Source of the DNA: Cryptomeria japonica
Lineage: Eukaryota; Streptophyta; Pinopsida; Cupressales; Cupressaceae
DNA length: 64,000 nucleotides
Direction of reading: 5' to 3'
Assembly: GCF_030272615.1 (NCBI RefSeq)
Contig: NC_081412.1
Coordinates: 674,310,323-674,374,322, forward strand
Below are positions 48,777 through 59,114 of this stretch, piece after piece (the stretch's first letter is position 1; each line of letters begins with the position of its first letter). The notes beneath the pieces were generated by a model. It saw only the letters and a program-made list of their open reading frames with translations, was not told where the DNA came from and searched no databases. The position numbers and the translations under genes were made by a program.

Positions 48777-49048
48777 GGCGTGTCTGCGTTGGTGCCAGGC
48801 ACGTCTATGCTCGCTAGGCGCGTCTGTGTTTGTGCCAGGCGTGTCTGTGATGGAAAACGTGTCTGTGCCGAATGCGGCCACATCTGTGCTGTGTAGGCAC
48901 GTCTATGCCAAAAAGGCACGTTTGTGTCACCCAGGCGCGTCTGTGCAGAGCATAGGCACGTCTGTGTGTTTCAGGCGCGTCTGTGTAAAATAGGCACGTT
49001 TATGCAGTCTTCAAGTGCGTTTATGTAAGGAAAGCGCATTTGTGTCCA
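48777..49048 (+). repeat. ~20-bp GGCGCGTCTGTG array, copy B
   Basis: Counterpart of 36634-36903 in the PMD intron, same unit order with point changes. Confidence 0.85.
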
Positions 49049-49272
49049 AAAAATGTAAATTTGTGTCTTCTAGGTCAAATCGGCAGTTCTGTGATGAACA
49101 TACGCTATCGATTGGATAAGCTGCTGAGAGGATACACTCAAGAAGGTCCTCTAGGGAAGACTAGAATTGCAAATAGGGCTAGGACTGAGAATTCTGTGAT
49201 AGAACATACGTTGCTAATTAGGAAACTACTCAAGAGGATTCACTCAAGTAGAGGCCCTAGGATAAGATAGAT

Positions 49273-49533
49273 CAAGGGACTTTGTGATGAACAGTGAGTA
49301 CCAAGATATAGTACTTTGTGATGAACAGGGAGTACTAAAATATGAGCAACACTTTGTGATGAACAGTGAGTGTAAATGTGAGCAGCACTTTGTGATGAAC
49401 AAGGAGTGCCAAACACGTAGTACTTTGTGATGAATAGGGAGTACCACTAGGATAGATAGCAACACTTTGTGATGAACAGTGAGTGTCACTAGGATAGAAG
49501 CAACACTTTCTGATGAACAGTGACTGTCACTTT
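49273..49533 (+). repeat. ~36-40-bp minisatellite, copy B
   Basis: Counterpart of 37135-37392: ACTTTGTGATGAACAGTGAG units just before PMD exon 2. Confidence 0.9.
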
Positions 49534-52170
49534 GATTGACATGATTGCTTTGCTTGATTGCAAGAGTATTTGCCTATATTGGAGTCACGGGAGAGATTCC
49601 CATCAATGCAGAGATTGCAACCTGAGCTGACCTTCGAGGACCGAGTGGCTATTGAGGCTATGGGTCTGAGACATATTCTATATGTGTCTGAGTTTTGAGC
49701 AAACATGAGACTGCTGACTGTAGTGGCGGAGAGGTGGCACTCCGAGACTTGCACCTTTCATTTGTCGATGGGTGAGATGACAATCACCCTCGAGGATGTA
49801 TACAGGATCCTGAGGATACCGATCGATGGGGAGCTGATTCCCTACGATCGAGATAGAGACAGGGAGGCCCTGAGATGAGTGTTTTGGCACCCAGGACTGG
49901 AGATGGGGGCAGGACATGTGGCTTGGGACACCATGATAGCTACAGGATTTGCGCTGCTAGCAGTGATAGGAGGAGCGATCAGTGGGTTCTTGTGTCCTGA
50001 TAGAGCGACACGAGGGTTGGCTGTGGGCTGGTGAGGTGCATTGGAGACACTAGTGACATAGCACACTAGATATGCCTAGGGACCATGTGTGCTAGCACAG
50101 CTGTATTACGAGCTGCATTAGTTTGTGTACCACGGGTCAGTGGGATTGGGCTGCGAGGTCACATTGTTACAAGTGTGAGCCTATGAGCATCTGCCAGTGA
50201 TGAGATCGATACATTTCAAGGGTAGAGGTTATGAACTCAGTTTTGTACACTTGTATGACATGATCACTTCGCAGCCACGGATTGGCAGGTTAGAGCATTG
50301 GCGACAGGTGATTGATGACATTGATATGGTTATATGGAGGCCATACCTGGGATGCGAGCAGTGGGAGGATGATGCGGTAGAGCTGCCCTACACCTTCTGG
50401 AGTAGGTATCTGATTGGGCAGATGCCCTATGTACTAGAGAGGCAGCTAGTGGACAGGGTGGGCAGGCAGTTCAGCAGGATCTGGTGGATGCCACGGGGTT
50501 CAGGCACGTATGCACAGATTGTCAGGGATCAGGCGCAGTTTGGGCCCTTATTATCATATGATCAAGCTATTACATAGCTAGTGGAGATGATTCCCCTACC
50601 TTGGGACATGTGGCTAGAGATTAAAGATGTCGGCATGGATGCCGAGTACACAGCATAATGGGCCGAGCATCAATTCCCATGCTTGACGGATCCAGGAGAG
50701 CTACTAGATGGAGATGGTAGTGGGGATGGTGATGATGATGGAGATGATGGGGGTAGAGGCCGATGGAGGAGGAGGGGGGCATTTGGAGAGAGGAGGGTGG
50801 TGCCGTGGAGGGAGGGTGGAGAGGACAGGCAGGCTCGGGTGGTGAGGGGTTGCGGTGGATTACCGCTACAGGTGCCAGTAGCACAGGGTCCCAGACAGGT
50901 GTAGGTACAAGGATAGGTACAGGGATAGATACAGGGATAGGCACTAGTACAGGCACTAGTATAGGCATAGGCATAGGGGCAGGCACCCATACAGGGGGAG
51001 CCACAGGGGGCTGAGGCAGAGGAGGATGAGCTGACGGAGCTGAGGGAGATCTGTCAAGGACAGGCAGATGAGATCCAGGACTTGGAGAGGGAGAGGGATA
51101 GGCTCAAGAGGCAGCTTAGAGATACTGAGTGGGAGTGGGAGCAGGCCATTCAATGCTACATAGAGGCTGAGATAGCATTGAGGGCTGGGAGGCAGGCGGT
51201 AGAGGACACAGGGGCTGGATATGCCTACGTTTTGTGGGCAGGGGAGGAGATCGGTTACTGGCAGGATCTCTATTATGGTGCGGTGTTAGCTGATCAGCGG
51301 GCGAGGAGCTTCCATAGACCATCGCGAACAGCGACAGCTATGGGAGGGAGCCGGAGGAGACAGGCGTCTAGTGGTGGGGTTATGGGTCCTCCACCACCAC
51401 CAGATAGAGGGGACAGGAGGGATGATCCTAGGGCAGGTCCTTCGGGGGCTTAGGTAATCCAGGTATGCCAATGGTTCATATATATTTTTGGATGATCACT
51501 GAATCTAACATTGAAAACTATCTAGATTGTTGTACAGTTGTAGGATCGAGTGACATGCACTCATTTATGAGTTCAAATTCAAGTTCACTGGTAATTCATA
51601 TGAGACAGATGGTATGTTTTTGCTCTTCATGCATGTATTGTTTGTGTGATGAATGTGAATCAAAAGAGTGGGTTGACAAATGGTCTTGTAGACTGTTGGT
51701 TCCCATCGATTCATATCAAATCCCCAAAGCACTACAATTGAGCCAGATGGAGACATCAGTGGATTTTGACTATGTATTCGACCTAGTGGATTTAGGTGAT
51801 TTTTTGAGTTAATTTTTTTGCAAGTATTTTTTTTGGTTCTTTTTGTTGTACATCAAACTGTATTTTTGGTATTAATTAACACTTTATAAAATGCAGGTCA
51901 TGTGCATGCAGTTGTTGCAGAAGAGACCAATGAAGAAGGAACAGATTACTATTTGTGTTGTTGTGTTGAGCCAAAAAGAAAATTGACAACCACCATCATT
52001 GACAGAGAGGGTATTGAGTACCCAATAGGGTCTGTTGTCATGACAGGAACATGGCTTCAGAGATACCCTATCAAGAATTCTGATGTTTGTTTGTTCGAGG
52101 ACTTTGAAACACACAAACATATTCTTCGTTTCTCTAACCTTGTTGTTGCAACAAATATTCATTTGATGAA

Positions 52171-52229
52171 GTATCGTGGTAGACCTCATAACAAGATTTT
52201 ATGGAAAGTTCGTGAATCTGACCACAAGG
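52171..52229. repeat. 59-bp flanking direct repeat, left copy
   Basis: GTATCGTGGTAGACC...ACCACAAGG; identical to 55925-55983 except for one base (G/A at the sixth position). Confidence 0.95.
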
Positions 52230-52625
52230 TAGTGTGATGAGAAAAATGATTACACAGAGGAATAGTGGTAATGAGAAAATGTTCAGCAGAAGACATCATC
52301 AGCTCAGGAGGAGCAAGCACACGTTTTGGTAACACATTTTTGGATAGTATTTTTGGATAACATTTTTGGATGACACTTATTTTTCTCATGAGTGTTGCCA
52401 TCAATGCCAAAGGGGGAGATTGTTGGCAAAAGCAATCTCCCCCTTTGGCATTGATGGCAACACTCATGAGAAAAATAAGTGTCATCCAAAAATGTTATCC
52501 AAAAATATTATCCAAAAATGTGTTACCAAAAAGTGTGCTTGCTCCCCCTGAGCTGATGATGTCTTCTACTAAACATTTTCTCATTACCACTATTCCCCTG
52601 TGCAATCATTTTTCTCATCACACTA
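52230..52625. repeat. 394-bp near-perfect palindrome at the element end
   Basis: The arms 52230-52422 and 52433-52625 are reverse complements with about seven mismatches in 193 bp. The loop is the 10 bases TTGGCAAAAG. Each arm ends in a purine/pyrimidine run (AGGGGGAGATTG / CAATCTCCCCCT) that is the element's polypurine tract, and the centre reads TGTTGGCAAAAGC, the first 13 bases of the element's LTR. Confidence 0.95.
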
Positions 52626-52988
52626 CTCCCCTTTGGCATCAATGACAAAGGTTGTCAAAGTGTCAACTGAGTGGAGTTTTCAGCTTCACCCTTGTAACCG
52701 GTTGATCACAATCTGAAAAAGGTCTGCTAAAACTAGATTCAGGCTCTCAATGAATTTTTCACTGTCTTTTAGTGCGGCCTATGTCCTCTAGATTGTACTG
52801 GTGAGATGTTGCATCTGTTGTTCTGGTGTCTTCTGACCTTCAACCAATGCCTCAGATATTTCTTTTCTTAAGGAGGCTAGGTAGTCCAGTTTAGGACTAA
52901 GTCTCCATTTCAAGTCTTTTGCTTTGCCTTTTATTCTTTCCTTTTCTCTTTCAAGTTTCTGAATTTCTTCCTCAAAACTTGTTATCTT

Positions 52989-53651
52989 CTATTCAAAAAC
53001 TGATAATTGATCAAATGAATTAATGAAATTGTCAGCTAACTTGTTTATTTCTTCCTGTGCCTTACTGGTCTTTTTGTCTATATCTATTGTCAAAAAGTTT
53101 GTCTTGCATGAATCTCTGTACAACAGTTTGAATTCCTTAAGGGTCTTACATAGTGCCAGTAGAAGTGTGTCAAATTGTCTCATGCACTTCTTTATTTCCT
53201 CTTCAAAGAATTTGTGTTTTTCTTTCTCATTTTTCTCCTTCAATGCTTCCTCAGTGATCTTATGAATAGAGTCTAACCAGAAGAATTCAGCATGCACCCT
53301 GCTTAGCACAATTCTTATGATATCCTTGGAGAAATCAGGGATACTAAGAATTTCAGTAAAACCTAGGGTTTCAACTATCTTGTGTTCAAGTTTGATTTTA
53401 CCAGATTCATCACAAATTACTGATTTATACATGTTCTTGATTTCATCATCACCCAATTCCTCTATGTGATAGTGTATATACATTCTAGGGTCTTCAGCAT
53501 AAACTACCCCTTTAGGTATCTGAGAGAATGCACATAAATTATCCTCTTTCTTAGCAATTTCCAGAACCAGTTTGAATACGGGTCTAGGGCGTTTAATAAC
53601 TTTGACAACAGTAGGGTTTGCAATGAATTCAGGAGTAGATGAGGATGCCAT
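52989..53651 (-). CDS. Hypothetical acidic/basic coiled-coil protein of the Copia-type element (220 aa)
   Basis: An open frame of 220 codons from ATG 53651 to 52989, starting MASSSTPEFIANPTVVKVIK. It is rich in Lys, Glu and Ile, with a helical, coiled-coil-like middle (EEALKEKNEKEKHKFFEEEI) and no motif I recognise. No transmembrane segment or zinc knuckle. It lies between the zinc-knuckle gene and the purine tract, where some Copia lineages (SIRE type) carry an extra frame; a link to that is speculation. The frame is intact, unlike its neighbour. Confidence 0.5.
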   Translation of the reverse strand: MASSSTPEFIANPTVVKVIKRPRPVFKLVLEIAKKEDNLCAFSQIPKGVVYAEDPRMYIHYHIEELGDDEIKNMYKSVICDESGKIKLEHKIVETLGFTEILSIPDFSKDIIRIVLSRVHAEFFWLDSIHKITEEALKEKNEKEKHKFFEEEIKKCMRQFDTLLLALCKTLKEFKLLYRDSCKTNFLTIDIDKKTSKAQEEINKLADNFINSFDQLSVFE

Positions 53652-53958
53652 TGTTATAAATACCTTAATCTGCCTTAAGGATGAAAGGATTTGATAGATT
53701 GCTTCGCTCCTTTGCTTGGGATGCCTTTGCTCGTGATTTTCACGCTCTTTGAAGATTTGAATGCTCAGTGAAATGAAAATGGAGCCAAAACATATGCTTT
53801 ATAATGTTGTTTTCGCCATCTACCACATTTAATGCTTGTTGGTTAAGTAATGACTTAACATATCTGCTGGTATAGAAGTAATTTCAACTTCTTACCATCA
53901 ACCGAGCGAATAATAGCAAGTTTTTCATTTAGTTGCTAAAACCTCAAAGGATTTTCCT

Positions 53959-55071
53959 TCACTTAGATGAGGAGTCTCCTACCGGTGGAGTGTTACTCTG
54001 TTCTACCGGTGGAGGAGTATTCCCATTAACATTATGTTCTGACTTTCTGATCCATTGTTTTGAGAATTCCTGCTTTACTTCTTCAACCTTTTCTTTACCT
54101 TTCAAACTCGAACCTTTATCGCTTACCGGAGATGTCTTACTTCTACAAAATTTTGCAATATATCTAGTTTTGTTACAAGCATAACAAGTCACATTGTTTT
54201 TTCCGAATTGCTTTCCCATATCCTATGTCGGTGTGTGTCCTGCATTGATTAGATAGGTGTCCAAATCTTCCACAAACATAACATCTTACATTCATTCTGC
54301 AGTTTTCTGAGTTATGACCAACTTTGTTGCATTTAGAACATTGACCGGTGGGTGGATTAGTGTTCTGATAATTTCTAGATCTACACTGATTTGCTCTATG
54401 ACCATACTTGTTACAATTAAAGCATTTGCCATTAAATTTGTAAGCATTAGGTTGTCTTACCGGTTTGTTGTGATCATGTGTGTTTGTAGTACTGGAGCTT
54501 TCTCCAATTTCAAAGCCAAGGCCATTGTATCACCATTAGGTTTCTGATTCTTTATTATCTCATTCGGTTCCTCTGAACTTTTCTTGAATTTTTCTTTGTG
54601 TTGAATTGAAGCAGCTAGTTCTCCTTCCAAGATACCTTTCTGTCTCATGAGTTCTTTTGTGTCATTTTGTGTATGCATTAGATCTATCTTCAACATATCA
54701 TTTTCATGGCTAAGTCTGGTGTTTTCATTTGCAGCATCATTTAGTCTTCTAACTAAATCATCTTCATTCTTCTTTCTATATTCATTTTCTTTACAGAATC
54801 TCATAGTCATATCTTGCATCTCATTCTTCATTGTACTATTTTCTTGTCTCAGTTTGTTTATCAGATCATTAAGAGCTTCTTTCTTATCATCATCTTTTTG
54901 CATTTTCTCACAGAGTTCTCTTCTCTTATTTCTTGCTCTGGTGTAATTTTCTTGAAGTCGTTGAATAATATCCTAAGCAGCCTTCAGATCATCTTCAAGT
55001 TTGATATTTTTCAATTTTTTTGCATCATAGTCTGAAAGAGCAGTTTCCAATTGTTCCATCAAGCTTCCCAT
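53959..55071 (-). pseudogene. Coiled-coil and multi-zinc-knuckle gag-like gene, disrupted
   Basis: It starts MGSLMEQLETALSDYDAKK at 55071, 57 nt past the primer site. Long coiled-coil-like stretch (LVRRLNDAANENTRLSHEND, QKGILEGELAASIQHKEKF), one TAG after LKAA (probably CAG) near 54973, then a frameshift near 54515. In the shifted frame come CFNCNKYGHRANQC, CSKCNKVGHNSENC and CYVCGRFGHLSNQC; after another shift, a worn fourth knuckle CYACNKTRYIAKFC (GH to RY). CCHC knuckles mark it as a nucleic-acid-binding gag protein. It ends at 53959 with a Pro/Ser-rich tail. A coiled coil in place of the common Copia gag domain is unusual. Confidence 0.75.
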
Positions 55072-55127
55072 CTTTATCGGTGTCAAGATCTTCCTCAAGC
55101 TGTTAGGCTTCTGAAAATAGAGGACCA

Positions 55128-55142
55128 GGATCTCATACCAAT
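55128..55142 (-). other. Primer binding site of the Copia-type element
   Basis: The minus strand reads ATTGGTATGAGATCC right after the LTR end CCTAACA; two bases differ from the initiator-tRNA consensus. Confidence 0.75.
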
Positions 55143-55924
55143 TGTTAGGATTCCCAAAGATATTGAGAGGGGGGGGTGAATCAGTATCTTGCTAGTTAGA
55201 TGATTTTCTTAACTTAAAACATGTAAAACATATCGATACTATATACCGATGAACCATAAATAATGCAATAAATAAAGATAATAACAACAACATGAAAAAC
55301 ACACCATAACACAGTTGTTTTAACGAGGAAACCCGATGTGGGAAAAACCTCGGTGGGATTTGTGACCCACAATATTCACTTATTGGCCAATAAGAGAATA
55401 TTACTTACAATAGGGGTCTGCACATGCAGGAAGGCCAAGTGCCTAGAGCTCAGTGCTCAATAGGAAGTCTCACTGACTTACAAAATGGATTATACAAATC
55501 CAATATCTTGTACCGCTTTAAGATAGCATCTACAATGCCAGATCCAATACCGGTTTTAGCTTTGCTTCATAAATATGCCTTTAAACTATATTTTGCATAT
55601 TAAGTCTGCATAATTTCACCTATCTCGGCACAACTCTATCATTTCATCTATCTTCTAAGTGTTCTACAATGATCTCATTTATATATGAGACATGTTACAA
55701 CTTGCCATGTCAGCTTACAATTTTTTTACAATTAAATACAAAATTACATTAATACAAAATTCTTGTCGGCCTTAATGCCGGTATCCTTCCTTGTCTGCCA
55801 GTGTCCTATTTGTCTTTGCCGGAGCCGGAATCCTATCTTGCCGGTGCCATAAGATTGCAAGGTTGCCATCAATGACAAAACCTTCAACCATCTACACTTT
55901 CCCATTAGAGTGCTTTTGCCAACA
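55143..55924 (-). repeat. Single LTR of the Copia-type element
   Basis: 782 bp on the minus strand from TGTTGGCAAAAGC to TCCTAACA, with a TATA box (TATATAAAT, 55685-55677) and a C-rich end. No second copy is in the window apart from the 13-bp stub in the palindrome. Confidence 0.85.
55677..55685 (-). promoter_or_regulatory. TATA box in the Copia-type LTR
   Basis: TATATAAAT on the minus strand, mid-LTR. Confidence 0.45.
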
Positions 55925-55983
55925 GTATCATGGTAGACCTCATAACAAGATTTTATGGAAAGTTCGTGAATCTGACCACAAGG
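55925..55983. repeat. 59-bp flanking direct repeat, right copy
   Basis: Starts immediately after the LTR terminus CCAACA with GTATCATGG and matches 52171-52229 at 58 of 59 positions. Confidence 0.95.
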
Positions 55984-56036
55984 CAATACTTGACACAATA
56001 CGGGTTAGAGTCGATCCTGAAGGCTCACTTGATTGA

Positions 56037-56680
56037 TTCTATGGTTCAGAGTAGAATGATTTTGAGAATTTTGTATAAATCATTGATGAATTGTTCTATA
56101 TTCATTTTTTGTATATATAAATGCCCATGAGCTAATTTTTACATGTTTAGGGGCATAATTTTGTATATTTAAATGGAAATGAGCTGATTTGTACATATGT
56201 ACATGCCAAATTTTGTATATTAAAATGGCGATGAGCTGAATCGCACATATTGTAATGCCAAATTTTGTATAAAAGCCCATGAGATGAATTGTATATTAAA
56301 ATGGCGATGAGCTGAATCGCACATATTGTAATGCCAAATTTTTTATAAAAGCCCATGAGATGATTTGTAAGACATTTTTTTGTATAATCAAATACCCAAG
56401 AGCTGATTTGACCATATTTATAGGCAAATTTTTGAATAATATGTGACAATGTTTTGTGACTACTTTGTGTGTCAATGTTTTGTGACTATGTTTTGAGTAT
56501 ATGTGATGTGTCCATGGTCAATCACGAGCATCCTTAATTATTGTATAATCATGGAGAATTATTTGAGTCATTATCGAGTCATAAGGGTCATAGATTGAGA
56601 CTAGATACAATTTGAGCAAAAATTGTCATTGTTGTCAAAAGAATTGTCAAAAACGTTGTCAAGCAACTTCTACATTGTGT
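56037..56680. repeat. AT-rich 3' flank with ~77-bp tandem repeats
   Basis: Between about 56110 and 56430, units containing AATGGCGATGAGCTGAATCG, GTAATGCCAAATTTT and AAAAGCCCATGAGATGA recur two to four times; one pair, ~77 bp apart, is almost exact. No gene. Confidence 0.7.
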
Positions 56681-58590
56681 CGGTATGGTATGACTCTCGA
56701 CATTATGGCACTTTGGGATGCATGACAGGGGCATGCCTATCATAAACCTGCCCACCCAGACATGCCACCGACGTCAGTTTGTGCACACGACGAACTGAAT
56801 CAATTCTAGCCAATCTTGCAACTTTGCATTGCATGCAACTGACGGTTTTTGCAGCAGGCGAAAAAATGCTACCAATTGAAAATGGCTCTGAGTCATCAAA
56901 AACAAAGATAGAACATTGTATAGGAGCCTCATGTAACCCCACAGGTTCAAACGGATCAACCATATGTGTCCTCGATTTGAAGAAACAGTCCATCAAATTT
57001 TGACAATTTTTTGGACTTAGGGCACTTGAGAGATCGCATCGGTATGGTATGACTTTCGACATTCCAACACTTTGGGATGCATGATAGGGGCATGCCTAGT
57101 GTAAACCTACCCACCTGGACATGCTCATTGCATCGGTTTATGCACACGACGAATCGAATCAATTCTAGCCAATCTTGCAACTTTGCATTGCATGCAACTA
57201 ACAGTTTTTGCAGCAGGCGAAAAAATGCTACCAATTGAAAATGGCTCCGATTCATCAAAAACCGAGATAGGCAATTATAGAGGAGTCTCACGTGACCCCA
57301 TGGGTTCAAATGGATCGACCATATGTATCCTATATTTAAAGAAACAATTCATCAAATTTTGATAATTTTTTGGACTCAGGGCACTTGAGAGATCGCACCG
57401 GTATGGTATGACTCTCGATGTTTCGATGCTTTGGGATGCACAAAAAGGGCATGCCTAACGTAAACGTGCACACCTAGACGTGCTCGCAATGTCGGTTTGT
57501 GCACACGACAAACCGAATCAATTCTAGCCAATCTTGCAACTGATGGTTTTTGCAGCAGGCAAAAAATGCTACCAATTGAAAATGGCTACAAGTCATCAAA
57601 AACTGAGATAGTCCATTATAGAGGATCCTCACATGACTGCATAGGTTCAAAGGGATCGACCATATGTGTCCTGGATTTGAAGAAACAATCCATCAAATTT
57701 TGACAATTTTTTGGACTCAGGGCACTTGAGAGATCGCACCGGTATGGTATGACTCTCAACATTCTGTCACTTTGGGATGCACAATAGGGGCATGCCTAGT
57801 GTAAACCTTCCCACCTAGATGCACTCATGATTTCATCTTGTGCACACGATGAACTGAATCAATTCTAGCCAATCTTGCAACTTTGCATTACATGCAACTA
57901 ATGGTTTTTGCAGCAGGCGAAAAAATGCTACCAATTGAAAATGGCTTTGAGTCCTCAAAAACCGAGATAGAAGATTGTAGAGGAGCCTCATGCAACCCCA
58001 CGAGTTCAAATGGATTGACCATATGTATCCTGGATTTGAAGAAACAACCCATCAAATTTTAAGAATTTTTTGGACTCATGGCACTTGAGAGATTGCCCCG
58101 GTACGGTATGACTCTTGACGTTCCAGCACTTTGGGATGTACGATAGGGGCATGCCTAGCATAGACCTGCCCACCCAGACATGCTCATGACATCGGTTTGT
58201 GCACACGACGAATCAAATCAATTCTAGCCAATCTTGCAACTTTGCATTGCATGCAGCTGACAGTTTTTGCAGCAGGCAAAAAAATGCTACCAATTGAAAA
58301 TGGCTCAGAGTTGTCAAAAACCAAGATAGGCCATTGTAGAGGAGCCTCACATGACCCCACAGGTTGAAACGGATCAACCATATGTGTCCTGGATTTGAAG
58401 AAATAGTCCGTCAAATTTTGACAATTTTGTGGACTCAAGGCACTTGAGAGATCGCACCGGTATGGTATGTCTCTCGACGTTCTGACGCTTTGGGATGCAT
58501 GACAAGGGCATGCCTAGCGTAAAACTGCCCACCTAGATGCAGTCACGACGTCATTTTGTGCACACAATGAATACAATTTGACCATTGCGA
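56681..58590. repeat. 359-bp tandem repeat, about 5.4 copies
   Basis: Unit starts (CGGTATGGTATGAC or close form) lie at 56681, 57040, 57399, 57740, 58099 and 58458: periods 359, 359, 341, 359, 359. The short third unit lacks 18 bp. Units differ at scattered sites. A frame of about 70 codons (MCTRRTESILANLA...LDLKKQSIKF) is open in at least the first and third units, as is an antisense frame; whether either is translated is unknown. Confidence 0.93.
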
Positions 58591-59114
58591 GCGTGAGGGT
58601 TCTCTCGCACCAAACACATATTGTTGTTATATTCATATTGTCGATTTTTGTTGTTTATATTCATATTGTTGATTACATATGCAAATATTCATTTAAATTT
58701 ATAAAAGGGCAGCCACCAAATACAACGAATACACAATAATGAACTGAATACAAGGAGTTTTGTAGGGTTAATTCAACATTTTAGAAATTTTATCAAATCA
58801 TATTCCACGATTGCAATGTTTTATATCATATATTTTTGTTTTTTATATTCATATTATTGATTACATAGGCAAATAATCAATTAAATTTATAAAAGGACAA
58901 CCACAAAATACAACAAATACAAAATAATGAACTAAGTACACATTTATTGATTCGAATATCGACATTTATATATATAAAAAAGGCATGTTTGCCAAGTCAG
59001 TACAAGTATTACAAAAATGTGGCATATGCCATGTCCAAATCGATATACAATAAAAATGTACAATATATCTACATGTATTGGTCATTCTATGACCAAAACT
59101 AACACTATATGATC
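58591..59114. repeat. AT-rich spacer with a ~115-bp duplication
   Basis: 58632-58755 and about 58838-58940 share ATTCATATTGTTGATTACAT and AATTTATAAAAGGGCAGCCA-like words in the same order. No gene until the 3' end of the minus-strand pseudogene. Confidence 0.65.

Larger units (their letters stand above)
48258..51453 (-). mobile_element. Truncated second gypsy unit (3' part only)
   Basis: Matches 36124-39322 closely and in order: purine tract, PMD exon 1, CpG-rich array, minisatellite, PMD exon 2. Similarity ends abruptly at 51453 (TTCGGGGGCTTAG), where unrelated DNA begins. With LTR-B it forms a tandem of the type interior-LTR-interior-LTR. Confidence 0.88.
48596..51453 (+). pseudogene. PMD gene, copy B, truncated at its 3' end
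   Basis: Exon 1 48596-48661 (MAFVHRFDRVRRFQRP, then GTAAGT); exon 2 from 49567. As in copy A, one frame is kept to 51453 with stops but no net frameshift; the copies differ by an in-frame 12-nt indel near 51005. Some stops are shared with copy A (the TGA before VF, the TAG in the codon after SYA or RYA, the TAA before LAEH/WAEH) and others are private: copy B keeps Gln where A has TAG in ER-stop-LVD, and has Trp-stop where A has stop-Gly. So decay began before the two segments separated and went on afterwards. Confidence 0.85.
52230..55924 (-). mobile_element. Rearranged non-autonomous Copia-type element with one LTR and a palindromic end
   Basis: On the minus strand: a single LTR (55924-55143, TGTTGGCAAAAGC...TCCTAACA), primer site ATTGGTATGAGATCC, a coiled-coil/zinc-knuckle gene (55071-53959), a second frame (53651-52989), and a purine tract. 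In place of a 3' LTR the sequence folds back on itself (palindrome 52230-52625). A 59-bp direct repeat of target DNA flanks the whole. No protease, integrase, reverse transcriptase or RNase H is present. The LTR end and primer site style (CCCCCCCCTCTCAATATC, ATTGGTAT) point to a Copia-type relative; that is by resemblance only. Confidence 0.82.
51465..56036 (+). pseudogene. Unrecognised spliced reading frame, split by a Copia-type insertion
   Basis: A first exon-like frame (51465-51799) is Cys- and Ser-rich (FCSSCMYCLCDECESKEW) and ends at GATTTAG|GTGA. A consistent acceptor, TGCAG, at about 51897 gives DLGHVHAVVAEETN, then CCVEPKRKL, TGTWLQRYPIKNSDV and NILRF-like residues up to 52229. Removing 52230-55983 (element plus one copy of the 59-bp repeat) restores the frame exactly: KVRESDHK continues as AILDTIRVRVDPEGSLD and stops at 56036. 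The join shows the frame existed before the insertion. I do not recognise the product; a zinc-binding protein or a transposon gene are both possible. The 5' end is unclear because it abuts the truncated PMD copy at 51453. Confidence 0.5.
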
